The position numbers and the translations under genes are program-made. From the NCBI GenBank assembly GCA_900757385.1, contig CAAENO010000157.1, positions 1 to 19,129 of the forward strand: a stretch of DNA of 19,129 nucleotides, given 5' to 3'. Of this stretch, positions 6,291 to 13,854 are shown piece after piece. Each line of letters begins with the position of its first letter. Position 1 is the stretch's first letter. This DNA comes from an uncultured Collinsella sp. Lineage in GTDB: Bacteria; Actinomycetota; Coriobacteriia; Coriobacteriales; Coriobacteriaceae. The notes below the pieces were generated by a model that saw only the letters and a program-made list of their open reading frames with translations, searched no databases and had not been told where the DNA came from.

Positions 6291-6471
6291 AATAGATGAT
6301 AAATGAATTATGCCTAATTAGAAGCAGAAGGCCAAACTTTCCGGTCGTTTTCCCAGTTAATCTCAAGGCGGAAAGCTTCGTTCTCCACACAAGAGGCGAT
6401 TGTTGTAATTGACAGGCAAGAAGAGCTAACTACTCAATTCAACTAAGCCAGGCGACACATAGCGCAATAAA

Positions 6472-6510
6472 AAAGGCGGTTAGACGTATTCGCTACGCCC
6501 AACCGCCTTT
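6472..6510 (-). terminator. Intrinsic terminator after purN
   Basis: AAAGGCGGTT (6472-6481) and AACCGCCTTT (6501-6510) form a 10-base stem 12 bases beyond the purN stop. On the minus strand the stem is followed by TTTTTTATTG. It closes the purF-purM-purN unit. Confidence 0.88.
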
Positions 6511-6521
6511 ACAGCGAGTCA

Positions 6522-7220
6522 TTATTTCGCAGGATCCACGGCGACCTTGCCGCTCTCCAGCACGTGAACGCGGCCGTCGGCGAGCATTTGCACGACCTCT
6601 GGATACAGCACATGCTCGATCGCGTGGATGTGCTCCTCAAGCGTATCGACGTCCCAGCCCTCCTCAACAGCCAGCGCACGCTGGGCAATGATGGGACCGT
6701 TGTCGTAAATCTCGTTGGCAAAGTGCACGGTCACGCCGGTCACCTTGACGCCGCGCGCAAAGGCATCGTCAATCGCGTGGGCGCCGGTAAAGCTCGGCAG
6801 CAGCGCCGGGTGTAGGTTGACCACACGATTGGGGAACGCCGCCAGCAGCGGCGTGTGCACCATGCGCATGTAGCCAGCCATGACCACATACTCGCAGCCA
6901 CGCTCGAGCAGCTCGTGCGCGATAATCTCGTCAGCCGCGATGGGGTCGGCATAGACATCCTTGGACAGCGTAAGCGTCTGGATACCTGCACGCTCGGCGC
7001 GCTGCAAGCCCTTGGCCGAAGGACGGCTCGACACCACAAGTTCAATCGAGGCGTTGAGCTTGCCGGCGGCGATCAGGTCGATCAGCGCCTGCAGGTTGGT
7101 ACCAGAGCCGCTGATGAGCACGCCGATCTTGAGCGGCTCGACCGTATCGGTGCCGGTCGGACGGGTGTAGGGCACATAGCCCAGGCCCTCGGCAGCAGCC
7201 ATCTGCTCGTTAGCGCTCAT
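6522..7220 (-). CDS. purN: Phosphoribosylglycinamide formyltransferase (GAR transformylase)
   Basis: PurN transfers a formyl group from 10-formyl-THF to GAR, step 3 of IMP synthesis in the cytoplasm. With the ATG at 7220 it has 233 residues. The core starts at KIGVLISGSGTNLQALID (31-48), the phosphate-binding loop. The catalytic triad is visible: N135 and H137 in VVNLHPALLPSF and D173 in YDNGPII; AGYMRM (115-120) matches the folate-binding loop. PurN from E. coli begins at the KIGVLIS strand, so about 30 residues here are an N-terminal extension. The start overlaps the purM stop by 11 bases; a second in-frame ATG at 7202, 8 bases past that stop, is equally possible. Neither has a strong Shine-Dalgarno, which suggests coupling to purM. 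Confidence 0.95.
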   Translation of the reverse strand: MSANEQMAAAEGLGYVPYTRPTGTDTVEPLKIGVLISGSGTNLQALIDLIAAGKLNASIELVVSSRPSAKGLQRAERAGIQTLTLSKDVYADPIAADEIIAHELLERGCEYVVMAGYMRMVHTPLLAAFPNRVVNLHPALLPSFTGAHAIDDAFARGVKVTGVTVHFANEIYDNGPIIAQRALAVEEGWDVDTLEEHIHAIEHVLYPEVVQMLADGRVHVLESGKVAVDPAK

Positions 7221-8313
7221 CGGAGTACACGACCTTACCGGAACCCTCGACGCACTCACCCACGCGGAACGGCTTCTCGCCCAGCGCGACCAGGGCCTCG
7301 GCAACCGCGGCCTCGTCCTCGGGGGCGACGATCAGGCACAGGCCGACGCCCATGTTGAAGGTCTTGCATGCCTCGTTGGGCGCGAGCTCGGCCTGACGCG
7401 ACACGTAGGTGATGACGGGCGGAACATCCCAGCCCATCTCGGCGCCGTTGCGGGTGACCACGGCGTCGACGTCGTCGGCGAGCGCGCGGTTGAGGTTCTC
7501 GGTGATGCCGCCGCCGGTGATGTGGGCGATGGCGTGCACGTTAGCGCCACCGCGCAGCAGCTCCAGAATCGGCTTGACGTAGATGCGCGTGGGGGCCAGC
7601 AGGGCGTCTGCCAGCGAAGCGCCGCCGAGCTCCTCGAGCGGACGGCTCAGTTCCTCGGCCTTAGCGGCAGCCTCGGGCGTGCCCGGCTTGATGTCGTCGA
7701 CACCGATGACCTTACGCACGAGCGAGTAGCCGTTGGAGTGCACACCGGTGGAAGGCAGGCCCAGAATCACGTCGCCGGGGCGAACGTTCGCGGGGTCGAG
7801 CATCTTGGGACGGTCGACGACGCCCACGGTAAAGCCGGCGAGGTCGTAGTCGGCCGGAGCCATGACGCCCGGGTGCTCGGCCATCTCGCCGCCCACGAGC
7901 GCGCAGCCCGCGAGCTTGCAGCCGTCGGCCACGCCCTTGATGATCTTTGCCATGTGCTCGGCCTCGATGTGACCGATGGCAACGTAGTCCAGGAAGAACA
8001 GCGGCTCAGCGCCCGAAGCCAAAATGTCGTTGACGCACATGGCGACCAGGTCCTGGCCCACCGTCTCGTGACGGTCCATGATCTGGGCGAGCACGAGCTT
8101 GGTGCCCACGCCGTCGGTACCGCTAATCAGGATCGGGTCTTCCATATCCTTAAGTGCGGCGGCCGAGAACAGGCCACCAAAGCCACCGATACCGCCGATG
8201 ACCTCGGGGCGGTTGGTGTCCTTAACCATTTGCTTAATAGCGTCGACGGCGCGACCGCCCTCGGCGGTATCGACGCCGGCATCCTCATATGTCACATGCT
8301 TGCTGTCGCTCAT
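7210..8313 (-). CDS. purM: Phosphoribosylformylglycinamidine cyclo-ligase (AIR synthetase)
   Basis: PurM closes FGAM to AIR with ATP, step 5 of purine synthesis. At 367 residues it is near the family norm of about 345. Family motifs are visible: TYEDAGVD (8-15), the Gly-rich IGGIGGFGGLF (39-49), ISGTDGVGTKL (63-73) of the ATP site, VAMCVNDILASGAEPLFFLDY (90-110), LVGGEMAEHPGVM (139-151) and ITGGGITENL. The ATG at 8313 has AGGAAGG about 6 bases upstream. It follows purF after 157 bases that hold a GGGGACAG-type hairpin, and overlaps purN by 11 bases. The gene appears intact. Confidence 0.96.
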   Translation of the reverse strand: MSDSKHVTYEDAGVDTAEGGRAVDAIKQMVKDTNRPEVIGGIGGFGGLFSAAALKDMEDPILISGTDGVGTKLVLAQIMDRHETVGQDLVAMCVNDILASGAEPLFFLDYVAIGHIEAEHMAKIIKGVADGCKLAGCALVGGEMAEHPGVMAPADYDLAGFTVGVVDRPKMLDPANVRPGDVILGLPSTGVHSNGYSLVRKVIGVDDIKPGTPEAAAKAEELSRPLEELGGASLADALLAPTRIYVKPILELLRGGANVHAIAHITGGGITENLNRALADDVDAVVTRNGAEMGWDVPPVITYVSRQAELAPNEACKTFNMGVGLCLIVAPEDEAAVAEALVALGEKPFRVGECVEGSGKVVYSDER

Positions 8314-8431
8314 CTGAGCCTTCCTCTCCCACTACCGTGGCGCCGCGCGAGCGCCAAACGGTGCTCATAGTTGCGTTCATTTCGGCGCGCATCCTGACAA
8401 CGCGCACCGCTCAATCAACAAAACAGCAGGT

Positions 8432-8472
8432 AAAACCTACCAAAATAAGCCTGTCCCCAAATGGCAGGTTTT
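8432..8472. repeat. Hairpin with GGGGACAGGCTT core between purF and purM
   Basis: AAAACCTACCA (8432-8442) pairs with TGGCAGGTTTT (8462-8472) with one mismatch around a loop containing CCTGTCCCC. On the minus strand the loop reads TTTGGGGACAGGCTTATTT, sharing GGGGACAGGCTTA with the 996-1062 element. The right arm includes the purF stop codon. It may act as a partial terminator or mRNA-stability element that lowers purM-purN relative to purF. The remaining gap before purM (8314-8431) shows only its ribosome binding site. Confidence 0.6.
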
Positions 8473-10141
8473 AAGCCTCGCCGTGCTTCTCTTCCCAGCT
8501 GCGGTCATCGTATTTCTCGACCACGGCGTCGTCGTCAAAGTGCAGCGGCTTATCCAGGTTGCGGGGCTTAAAGCCCTCCATGAACTTGTCGCGGCCAAAG
8601 CTCTCGGGAATCGCCACGGGATAACGACCGGTAAAGCACGCATCGCAGTAGCCGCCCTTGGGCATGACCTTCAGCAAGCCCTCAACCGAAAGGAAGGCCA
8701 GCGAATCGGCGCCGATATACTCGCAGATCTCCTCGACCGTCTTGTTGGCGCTGATGAGCTGCGACTGCACGTCGGTATCGATACCGTAGAAGCACGGCCA
8801 AATGACCTCGGGCGAGTTGATGCGGATGTGAATCTCCTTGGCGCCGGCATTGCGCAGCATCTTGACGAGCTGCACCATGGTGGTGCCGCGTACGATGGAG
8901 TCGTCGATCACGACCAGGCGCTTGCCCTCGATGTTGTCGCGCAGCGGGTTGAGCTTCATGCGCACGCCCATGGCGCGCAGCTCCTGCGTGGGCTCGATAA
9001 ACGTACGGCCCACATAGCGATTCTTGATGAGGCCCTCGCCAAAGGGAATGCCGCTCTCGTGCGAATAGCCCTCCGCGGGCGGCAGACCGGAGTCGGGCAC
9101 GCCGATGACCAGATCGGCCTCGACGGGCTCTTCGTGTGCCAGCTGACGACCCATGTCGTAACGGCAGGCGTAGACGCTCTTGCCGTTCATGATGGAGTCG
9201 GGGCGAGCAAAGTAGACCTGCTCAAAGATGCAGTTGGCCGGTTCTTCGGCTGCAGGTACGCCCTGCTCGGATACCAGGCCCTCGGCGCTGATGCGCAAGA
9301 TCTCGCCGGGGCGGACATCACGGACATACTCGGCGCCCACGATATCGAGTGCGCAGGTCTCGGAAGCAACGACCCAGCCGCCGGCGCGCGTGACATGGAC
9401 GGCGGAGTCGACCGTCGAGGCACCGTCTTGCGAGGGCAACTGCGAAACAGAAGCGGCGTCGGCCTGGTCCAGGCCCTCGTCCACGAGCTTGCCCAGCACC
9501 AGCGGGCGAATGCCATGCGGGTCGCGGAAAGCGTAGAGCGCCTGCTCGTTGATGAGCGTCATGGCGTAACCGCCGCGCACGAGCTCCATGGTCTTGCGAA
9601 TGCCCTCGCGCAGGTGGCCCGTACGCTGGGTGAAGTAGCCGATAAGCTTGGTCGCGACCTCGGAATCCGAATTGGAGAGGAACGGCACGCCCAGCTCGAT
9701 CAGCTGACGGCGCAGCTCGTCGGTGTTGACCAGAGTGCCGTTGTGAGCAAGTGCGATGATGACGCTGTTGATGGTAGAAAGATGCGGCTGCGAGGCTTCC
9801 CAGCTCTTGGCGCCGGCAGTGCCATAGCGCACGTGGCCCACGGCCAGCTGGCCGGAGAGCGTCGACAGGTCGGCGTTGGAGAACACGCGATCGAGCAGTC
9901 CCAGGTCTTTACGAACCATAACCGTGCCACCATCGCCCACGGCGATTCCCGCCGATTCCTGGCCGCGATGCTGCAACGCGCGCAGACCAAAGTACGTCAG
10001 CCGAGCCACATCGCGATCGGGTGCCCACACACCAAAGATGCCGCATTCCTCATGCAGCTGGTCGGAGTCCGGATCATACGTCGACATGGTCGTCACCTGT
10101 CCCGTGGCACGTTCGGCCGCGCGGATGGTTTCTTGAGACAT
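8471..10141 (-). CDS. purF: Amidophosphoribosyltransferase
   Basis: PurF makes 5-phosphoribosylamine from PRPP and glutamine, the committed step of purine synthesis. The 556-residue protein has an N-terminal Ntn glutaminase domain with nucleophile C33 (EECGIFGVW), so a propeptide of 32 residues would be removed; a start at M19 (10087, with AGGTGA upstream) would give a 14-residue propeptide nearer the B. subtilis size. I kept the ATG at 10141 for its GAGGGG about 6 bases upstream. Four Cys (C304, C450, C499, C502 in YCDAC) fit the [4Fe-4S] ligands of the Bacillus-type enzyme. The PRPP loop is VVIDDSIVRGTT (410-421). About 30 extra residues at 221-254 interrupt the glutaminase domain. It heads the purF-purM-purN unit. 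Confidence 0.97.
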   Translation of the reverse strand: MSQETIRAAERATGQVTTMSTYDPDSDQLHEECGIFGVWAPDRDVARLTYFGLRALQHRGQESAGIAVGDGGTVMVRKDLGLLDRVFSNADLSTLSGQLAVGHVRYGTAGAKSWEASQPHLSTINSVIIALAHNGTLVNTDELRRQLIELGVPFLSNSDSEVATKLIGYFTQRTGHLREGIRKTMELVRGGYAMTLINEQALYAFRDPHGIRPLVLGKLVDEGLDQADAASVSQLPSQDGASTVDSAVHVTRAGGWVVASETCALDIVGAEYVRDVRPGEILRISAEGLVSEQGVPAAEEPANCIFEQVYFARPDSIMNGKSVYACRYDMGRQLAHEEPVEADLVIGVPDSGLPPAEGYSHESGIPFGEGLIKNRYVGRTFIEPTQELRAMGVRMKLNPLRDNIEGKRLVVIDDSIVRGTTMVQLVKMLRNAGAKEIHIRINSPEVIWPCFYGIDTDVQSQLISANKTVEEICEYIGADSLAFLSVEGLLKVMPKGGYCDACFTGRYPVAIPESFGRDKFMEGFKPRNLDKPLHFDDDAVVEKYDDRSWEEKHGEA

Positions 10142-10182
10142 GGCATCCCCTCAGAGCCTCGTTATTTGGCGTTACCCGCCCT

Positions 10183-10188
10183 ATTATA
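10183..10188 (-). promoter_or_regulatory. Candidate -10 box of the purF promoter
   Basis: On the minus strand this is a perfect TATAAT, 41 bases upstream of the purF start. No good -35 hexamer is visible at 16-18 bases. The predicted leader of about 35 bases is too short for a purine riboswitch. The divergent gap 10142-10438 otherwise shows only the plus-strand ribosome binding site AGAAAGG at 10426-10432 and no gene. Confidence 0.5.
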
Positions 10189-10438
10189 CGCACGGCAAGA
10201 CAAGCACTCCCGCGCATGAGCAGCGCTTTTTAAAAGCCCACCGAGCTTATAATCCGTTTTGCGGCCAAACATTTTATTGGGGAACCCGCCCTCGGGGCCA
10301 ACGATCCCGCATGCTTCCGTCGCGACGCGTCTCGCCCACCGTTAGGGCCTACATTGCTGCAATTGGGCCATTCGTCCTGTCTTTTAGCAGGTCGGCGGCG
10401 TATCCTTGTAGCCTAGGACAAAACGAGAAAGGTTCTGT

Positions 10439-11668
10439 ATGGATCGAAACGAACTCGACCCCAGCGTCCCCAGCGCCACGGAGGTCAAGAAGATCCCCCT
10501 CATCATTAAGGTGTACGCCGTCCTGTGCATCCTGTCCGGTGTTGGTACGCTCCCGTCGGTCGGCGCCTTTATGTGGCAGGTCATCACCGCACTCATCAAC
10601 GGCAACGCCGCCGCCAAACTCGGCGACAACACGCTCGTCGCGGTCGGCCTTATCGTCGCCGGCATCATGCTCTCGGCGGCGAGCGCGGTCATCTTAATCA
10701 TCTTCGGCCTGGACCTCATCAAGGACCAGCGCCGCAACGCCGCGCGCCTGTCCTATATCCTTATCGCATTTACCGTCATTGAGCTTTTGGTCGACGTGAT
10801 GCTCCAGGGTATCGGACCGTTCTTGCTGCGCCCCGCCATCCAGCTCGGCATCCTCGTCGCGCTTTCGGCCACCGTTGACCCCACGCTTCGTCAGGAGCGC
10901 GAGCTGCAGCGCCGCCTGCAGGAGATGCTCGATCGCGACGCCGCCGCCGAGGGCATGCTCGGCCGCGATGAGACCGGCGAAGGCTACATCAAGCTCAACT
11001 ACTTCAACCTGTTCTGGGTGTTCTTTGTCTGCTGCGTGCTGGGCCTCATCCTGGAGGACATCTGGCATATGACGGTCGATGACCCGGGCGTCTACCAGAA
11101 CCGCGCCGGCATGCTGTTTGGTCCCTTCAGCCCCATCTATGGCTTTGGCGCCGTCCTTATGACCATGGTGCTCAACCGCTTCTACAAAAAGAACCCCATC
11201 ATTATCTTTTTGGTGAGCGCCCTACTTGGCGCAAGCTTTGAGGTGTTCGTGGGCTGGTTTATGCAGACCTCGTTCGGTGTGGTCTCGTGGAGCTACTCGC
11301 ATATGAAGCTCTTTGGCATGCCCGATCCACTCGCCGTGCTTACGGGCGGACGCACCTGCACAGGCTTCGCCTGCCTGTGGGGCCTGGGCGGACTCATCTG
11401 GATCAAGCTGCTGCTGCCAAGATTGCTCAAGCTCATTAACATGATTCCCTGGAAGAGTCGTTACTCAGCCACCGTCATCTTTACCATCATCATGCTGGTC
11501 GACGGCGTCATGACGCTGCAATCGCTCGACTACTGGTATCAGCGCGTCAACGGCACGGTCAACGATATTCCCGTTGCGCAGTTCTACGGCACGTACTTCG
11601 ATAATGAATACATGGAAAATCGCTTCCAGAGCATGACCATGAGCCCCAAGGACGCCACACGCGTATAG
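10439..11668 (+). CDS. CmpB-family (putative type IV ABC transporter) multi-pass membrane protein
   Basis: The protein is 409 residues and strongly hydrophobic. The C-terminal half (about 187-350) matches the ABC_trans_CmpB family: LFGPFSPIYGFGAVLM (226-241), a transmembrane segment, LLGASFEVFVGWFM (262-275), WSYSH and GRTCTGFACLWGLGGL (304-319). The N-terminal half has about four further transmembrane helices (20-50, 65-92, 102-125, 128-145), followed by a charged coiled-coil-like linker (148-180, RQERELQRRLQEMLDRD). The family is named as a putative ABC permease, but no ATPase gene is near and the function is unproven. The ATG at 10439 has AAAGG 6 bases upstream. It reads away from purF and ends at a good terminator. 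The fused N-terminal membrane domain is the least understood part. Confidence 0.8.
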   Translation: MDRNELDPSVPSATEVKKIPLIIKVYAVLCILSGVGTLPSVGAFMWQVITALINGNAAAKLGDNTLVAVGLIVAGIMLSAASAVILIIFGLDLIKDQRRNAARLSYILIAFTVIELLVDVMLQGIGPFLLRPAIQLGILVALSATVDPTLRQERELQRRLQEMLDRDAAAEGMLGRDETGEGYIKLNYFNLFWVFFVCCVLGLILEDIWHMTVDDPGVYQNRAGMLFGPFSPIYGFGAVLMTMVLNRFYKKNPIIIFLVSALLGASFEVFVGWFMQTSFGVVSWSYSHMKLFGMPDPLAVLTGGRTCTGFACLWGLGGLIWIKLLLPRLLKLINMIPWKSRYSATVIFTIIMLVDGVMTLQSLDYWYQRVNGTVNDIPVAQFYGTYFDNEYMENRFQSMTMSPKDATRV

Positions 11669-11706
11669 CGCTGGCGCTGCTGCAGGTCGGTTCCAACGGA
11701 CAAGTA

Positions 11707-11742
11707 AGCCCGCTGGCAGTTCAATCTAACTGCCAGCGGGCT
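11707..11742 (+). terminator. Intrinsic terminator after the CmpB-family gene
   Basis: A 15-base perfect stem (AGCCCGCTGGCAGTT at 11707-11721, complement at 11728-11742) closes on CAATCT and is followed by CTTGCT. The T-run is short. As it sits between two converging genes (11668 and 11778), it probably serves both strands. Confidence 0.75.
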
Positions 11743-11777
11743 CTTGCTACAGATGGGCTCGAATCGATCGCAAAGCC

Positions 11778-12194
11778 CTATGCCTCGCGCTCTACCTCGT
11801 TCACGCATTCATCCTTGATGGTGCCGACAAGCGACTGCAGGGCATCGACCACGTGCGGACGAATGTCTCCGCCAATGAGCACGAGCATGATATCGTCGCC
11901 CACGGAAAGCTCGCCGCTCGCCAGCCACACGCGCACATAGCCGATGCCTGGCATCGCGCGCGTGGCTTCAATAGCGGACCGCACCTTTTCGGCGTCGTAG
12001 TCAAAGACCATGCCGCCCACCCTGTGGCCTGGTGCCACGCCATCGGTCTCGACTCCGCGCACCTCGGCCTTGGGCGTCGCACGCACCACACCGTTATGCG
12101 TCAGATACATCCCGCAGCCTGCCGCCGAAGCATCGGCCTTGGCCTCGCGCAGCCAAGCATCAATCGAAGGCATCGTTTTGCCATTCTCGAGCAT
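11778..12194 (-). CDS. MoaE-like protein (molybdopterin synthase large-subunit family, divergent)
   Basis: The 138-residue protein fits the fold of MoaE, which carries out the sulfur transfer that makes molybdopterin with MoaD. Alignable blocks are CGMYLTHNGVVRA (28-39, like GAVVTFTGKVRN of E. coli), MVFDYDAEKVRSAIEA (62-77), VRVWLASGELSVGDDIMLVLI (88-108) and VVDALQSLVGTIKDEC (115-130). In E. coli MoaE, two catalytic lysines lie in DYLK and FWKRE; here the first may be kept (K127), but the FWK motif is replaced by VNEVE, and the HR pair before it becomes IR. No MoaD or other cofactor gene is nearby, so the activity is doubtful. Of two adjacent ATGs I chose 12194 over 12197, as GGGGG then sits at normal distance. 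It follows the sortase gene by 68 bases. Confidence 0.6.
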   Translation of the reverse strand: MLENGKTMPSIDAWLREAKADASAAGCGMYLTHNGVVRATPKAEVRGVETDGVAPGHRVGGMVFDYDAEKVRSAIEATRAMPGIGYVRVWLASGELSVGDDIMLVLIGGDIRPHVVDALQSLVGTIKDECVNEVEREA

Positions 12195-12262
12195 CATTTC
12201 CCCCTTTTACCGTCATCGAGCAGCTCATTTGTGACGGGGCTCTTTTAGCTACTCTTAACAAT

Positions 12263-13267
12263 CTATTCCTCGACCGGCGTGAGCACCATGACGGCGCGCG
12301 TATTGCTAAATGACAGCGAGCGACAGGTCACGAGCGTCACGACCTTGGTTGCCGAGGCAGCGCGATCGCCTGCATCACTCGCCACTGCCGAAGCACCGTC
12401 GAGCATCTCGGACAGGTAGTTCTTGAGCCCGTCGTCGCCCTCAAAATTGGGTGTGCGCGCCTTGGCATACGTGTCCTCGACCACTTTGGTCGCCAGCGGA
12501 CGCAGCTTATAGGTGGCGTCGCGCGTGATGTAATACACGTACTCTATGCTGTCGAACGTCGCCTGGTCGGTGGTGTCCGAAATCACATTGAACATCGATC
12601 CGTCGTTCATATGGTGGCCGTAAATCGTGGTCTGCTGGTCGACCATTCCCGGCGCGGTGTCATCACTATCCAAGAAAATGGCACCGGACGCGTTAGATGT
12701 ACCGTCAAACAGCGTGTTGAGGTATTTGGAGTTGTTGTTGGTCTGCACCACGGGATAGTTGATGTTGGTGCCGGGCGCGTAAATCCAACCCACAACCTCG
12801 GGATTTGTCTGGGCAAGCGCATTAAAGTCGATAATTGGCACGCCACTGGCGTCCTTGTCGCTCACATATTGTTTTTCGATCTTTTGGTACGACTCGCTCG
12901 CCTGCTTGTAACCAATCTGCGCATTGATAAAGATGGCAGCGGCGGCAACGATTAGGCCGATGCCAATAATGATGAGCAAGATGGGGATAACGGAGCGGCG
13001 CTTTTTGCGCGGCGGCTCGGTATAGCTCGACGGAGCAGCGCCCGACTGTTTCGTAGAACGCGATTCTTTCTTGGCCGTATCATACGACGAAGGGCGATAT
13101 GCAGCCGGCGTATCCTGGCGATGATGGGACATCGGCGTTACGGGACGCGGCGCGCGCGGCTGCTGAGGAGAGGATGTCCGACCCTGCTGCGCCGCACGGG
13201 CAGCACCCGGCTTCGACGGATCGGGAATCTGAGAAGCCTTGAATCGTTTTCCCTGATAGTCGGACAT
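12263..13267 (-). CDS. srtB: Class B sortase
   Basis: Sortases are membrane-anchored transpeptidases that attach surface proteins or link pilins. This 334-residue protein has a Pro/Ser-rich, basic cytoplasmic N-terminus (1-91), one transmembrane segment (about 92-114), and an extracellular catalytic domain. GWIYAPGTNINYPVVQ (160-175) and SGAIFLDSDD (194-203) match class B sortases. The catalytic His is H218 in TIYGHHM, the Cys is C315 in LVTCRS and the Arg is R324 in NTRAVMVL, so the triad is intact. The ATG at 13267 has AAGGAGA about 5 bases upstream. It follows purE after 36 bases. No substrate gene with a sorting signal is visible, so the target must be elsewhere. The roughly 90-residue N-terminal tail is long for the class. 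Confidence 0.9.
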   Translation of the reverse strand: MSDYQGKRFKASQIPDPSKPGAARAAQQGRTSSPQQPRAPRPVTPMSHHRQDTPAAYRPSSYDTAKKESRSTKQSGAAPSSYTEPPRKKRRSVIPILLIIIGIGLIVAAAAIFINAQIGYKQASESYQKIEKQYVSDKDASGVPIIDFNALAQTNPEVVGWIYAPGTNINYPVVQTNNNSKYLNTLFDGTSNASGAIFLDSDDTAPGMVDQQTTIYGHHMNDGSMFNVISDTTDQATFDSIEYVYYITRDATYKLRPLATKVVEDTYAKARTPNFEGDDGLKNYLSEMLDGASAVASDAGDRAASATKVVTLVTCRSLSFSNTRAVMVLTPVEE

Positions 13268-13303
13268 GGCTCTCCTTATGCTGCAAATGGACTGGCAGAG
13301 CGC

Positions 13304-13768
13304 TTAGGCGTCAGCCATCTCCTGCTTCATCTTCTCGATAACCTTGCGGTACTCGGGGTCGCATGCGCCCAGAATCTGCGTGGCGTAAATGGCGGCGTTC
13401 TTAGCACCGTTGATGGCCACGCAGGCAACGGGCACACCCGAAGGCATCTGCACCATCGACAGCAGCGAGTCCATACCACCCAGATCGCTCGTCTTCATAG
13501 GCACGCCGATGACCGGCAGCGGTGTAAACGCAGCCACGACACCACCCAGGTGAGCGGCCTTGCCGGCGGCGGCGATAATCACTTTAATGCCGCGGTCGGC
13601 AGCAGTCGAGGCCCACTCATGGACCTTCGCCGGCGTGCGGTGCGCACTTGCAATCACGAGCTCATAGGGCACACCCAACGCCTCGAGCTCGGCGGTGCAT
13701 CCTTCCATAACGCCCAGATCGGACTTGGAGCCCATGATGATCCCGACAACCGGCTTCTGATCTGCCAT
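13304..13768 (-). CDS. purE: 5-(carboxyamino)imidazole ribonucleotide mutase
   Basis: PurE class I moves the carboxyl group of N5-CAIR to give CAIR, step 6 of purine synthesis. The 154-residue length is typical. Motifs are VGIIMGSKSDLGVME (8-22), VIASAHRTP (38-46, with catalytic His H43), the GKAAHLGGVVAAFTPLPVIGVP stretch in the middle and DSLLSMVQMPSGVPVA. I chose the ATG at 13768 with AGGAGG about 9 bases upstream; a TTG two codons earlier is less likely. The gene stands apart from purF-purM-purN and heads a unit with the sortase and the MoaE-like gene, downstream of its own promoter. No purK is adjacent. Confidence 0.96.
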   Translation of the reverse strand: MADQKPVVGIIMGSKSDLGVMEGCTAELEALGVPYELVIASAHRTPAKVHEWASTAADRGIKVIIAAAGKAAHLGGVVAAFTPLPVIGVPMKTSDLGGMDSLLSMVQMPSGVPVACVAINGAKNAAIYATQILGACDPEYRKVIEKMKQEMADA

Positions 13769-13819
13769 AAACAAAGACCTCCTGTTGAGAGCGGTGACGC
13801 GGCGAATCCGCGACCCTTA

Positions 13820-13837
13820 ACTACTGAGAGTAGTATA
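13820..13837 (-). promoter_or_regulatory. purE promoter -10 with overlapping palindrome
   Basis: On the minus strand, TATACT (13832-13837) lies about 64 bases before the purE start. It overlaps a perfect palindrome of two 6-base arms, ACTACT and AGTAGT, with a 3-base spacer (13820-13834). A regulator bound there would block initiation. No -35 consensus precedes it, as the 32-bp-arm inverted repeat begins about 17 bases upstream. The rest of 13769-14080 has no gene. Confidence 0.45.
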
Positions 13838-13854
13838 GCTGCTCCCGTCCCTGC

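Noticed and set aside
6250..6390. An upstream extension of the AlbA_2/GHKL protein by 47 residues
   Set aside because: The extra segment is AT-rich, has no ribosome binding site at its start and precedes a good AGGAGG-ATG at 6249.
7522..8370. A 282-codon open frame on the plus strand
   Set aside because: Antisense shadow of purM, with low-complexity His/Ala/Val-rich translation.
8483..10219. A 578-codon open frame on the plus strand
   Set aside because: It lies antisense to purF, which has full family motifs. High GC at third positions creates long antisense frames; the translation shows no recognisable motif.
10142..10260. A purine riboswitch before purF
   Set aside because: The predicted leader is only about 35 bases, and no three-way junction fold is visible.
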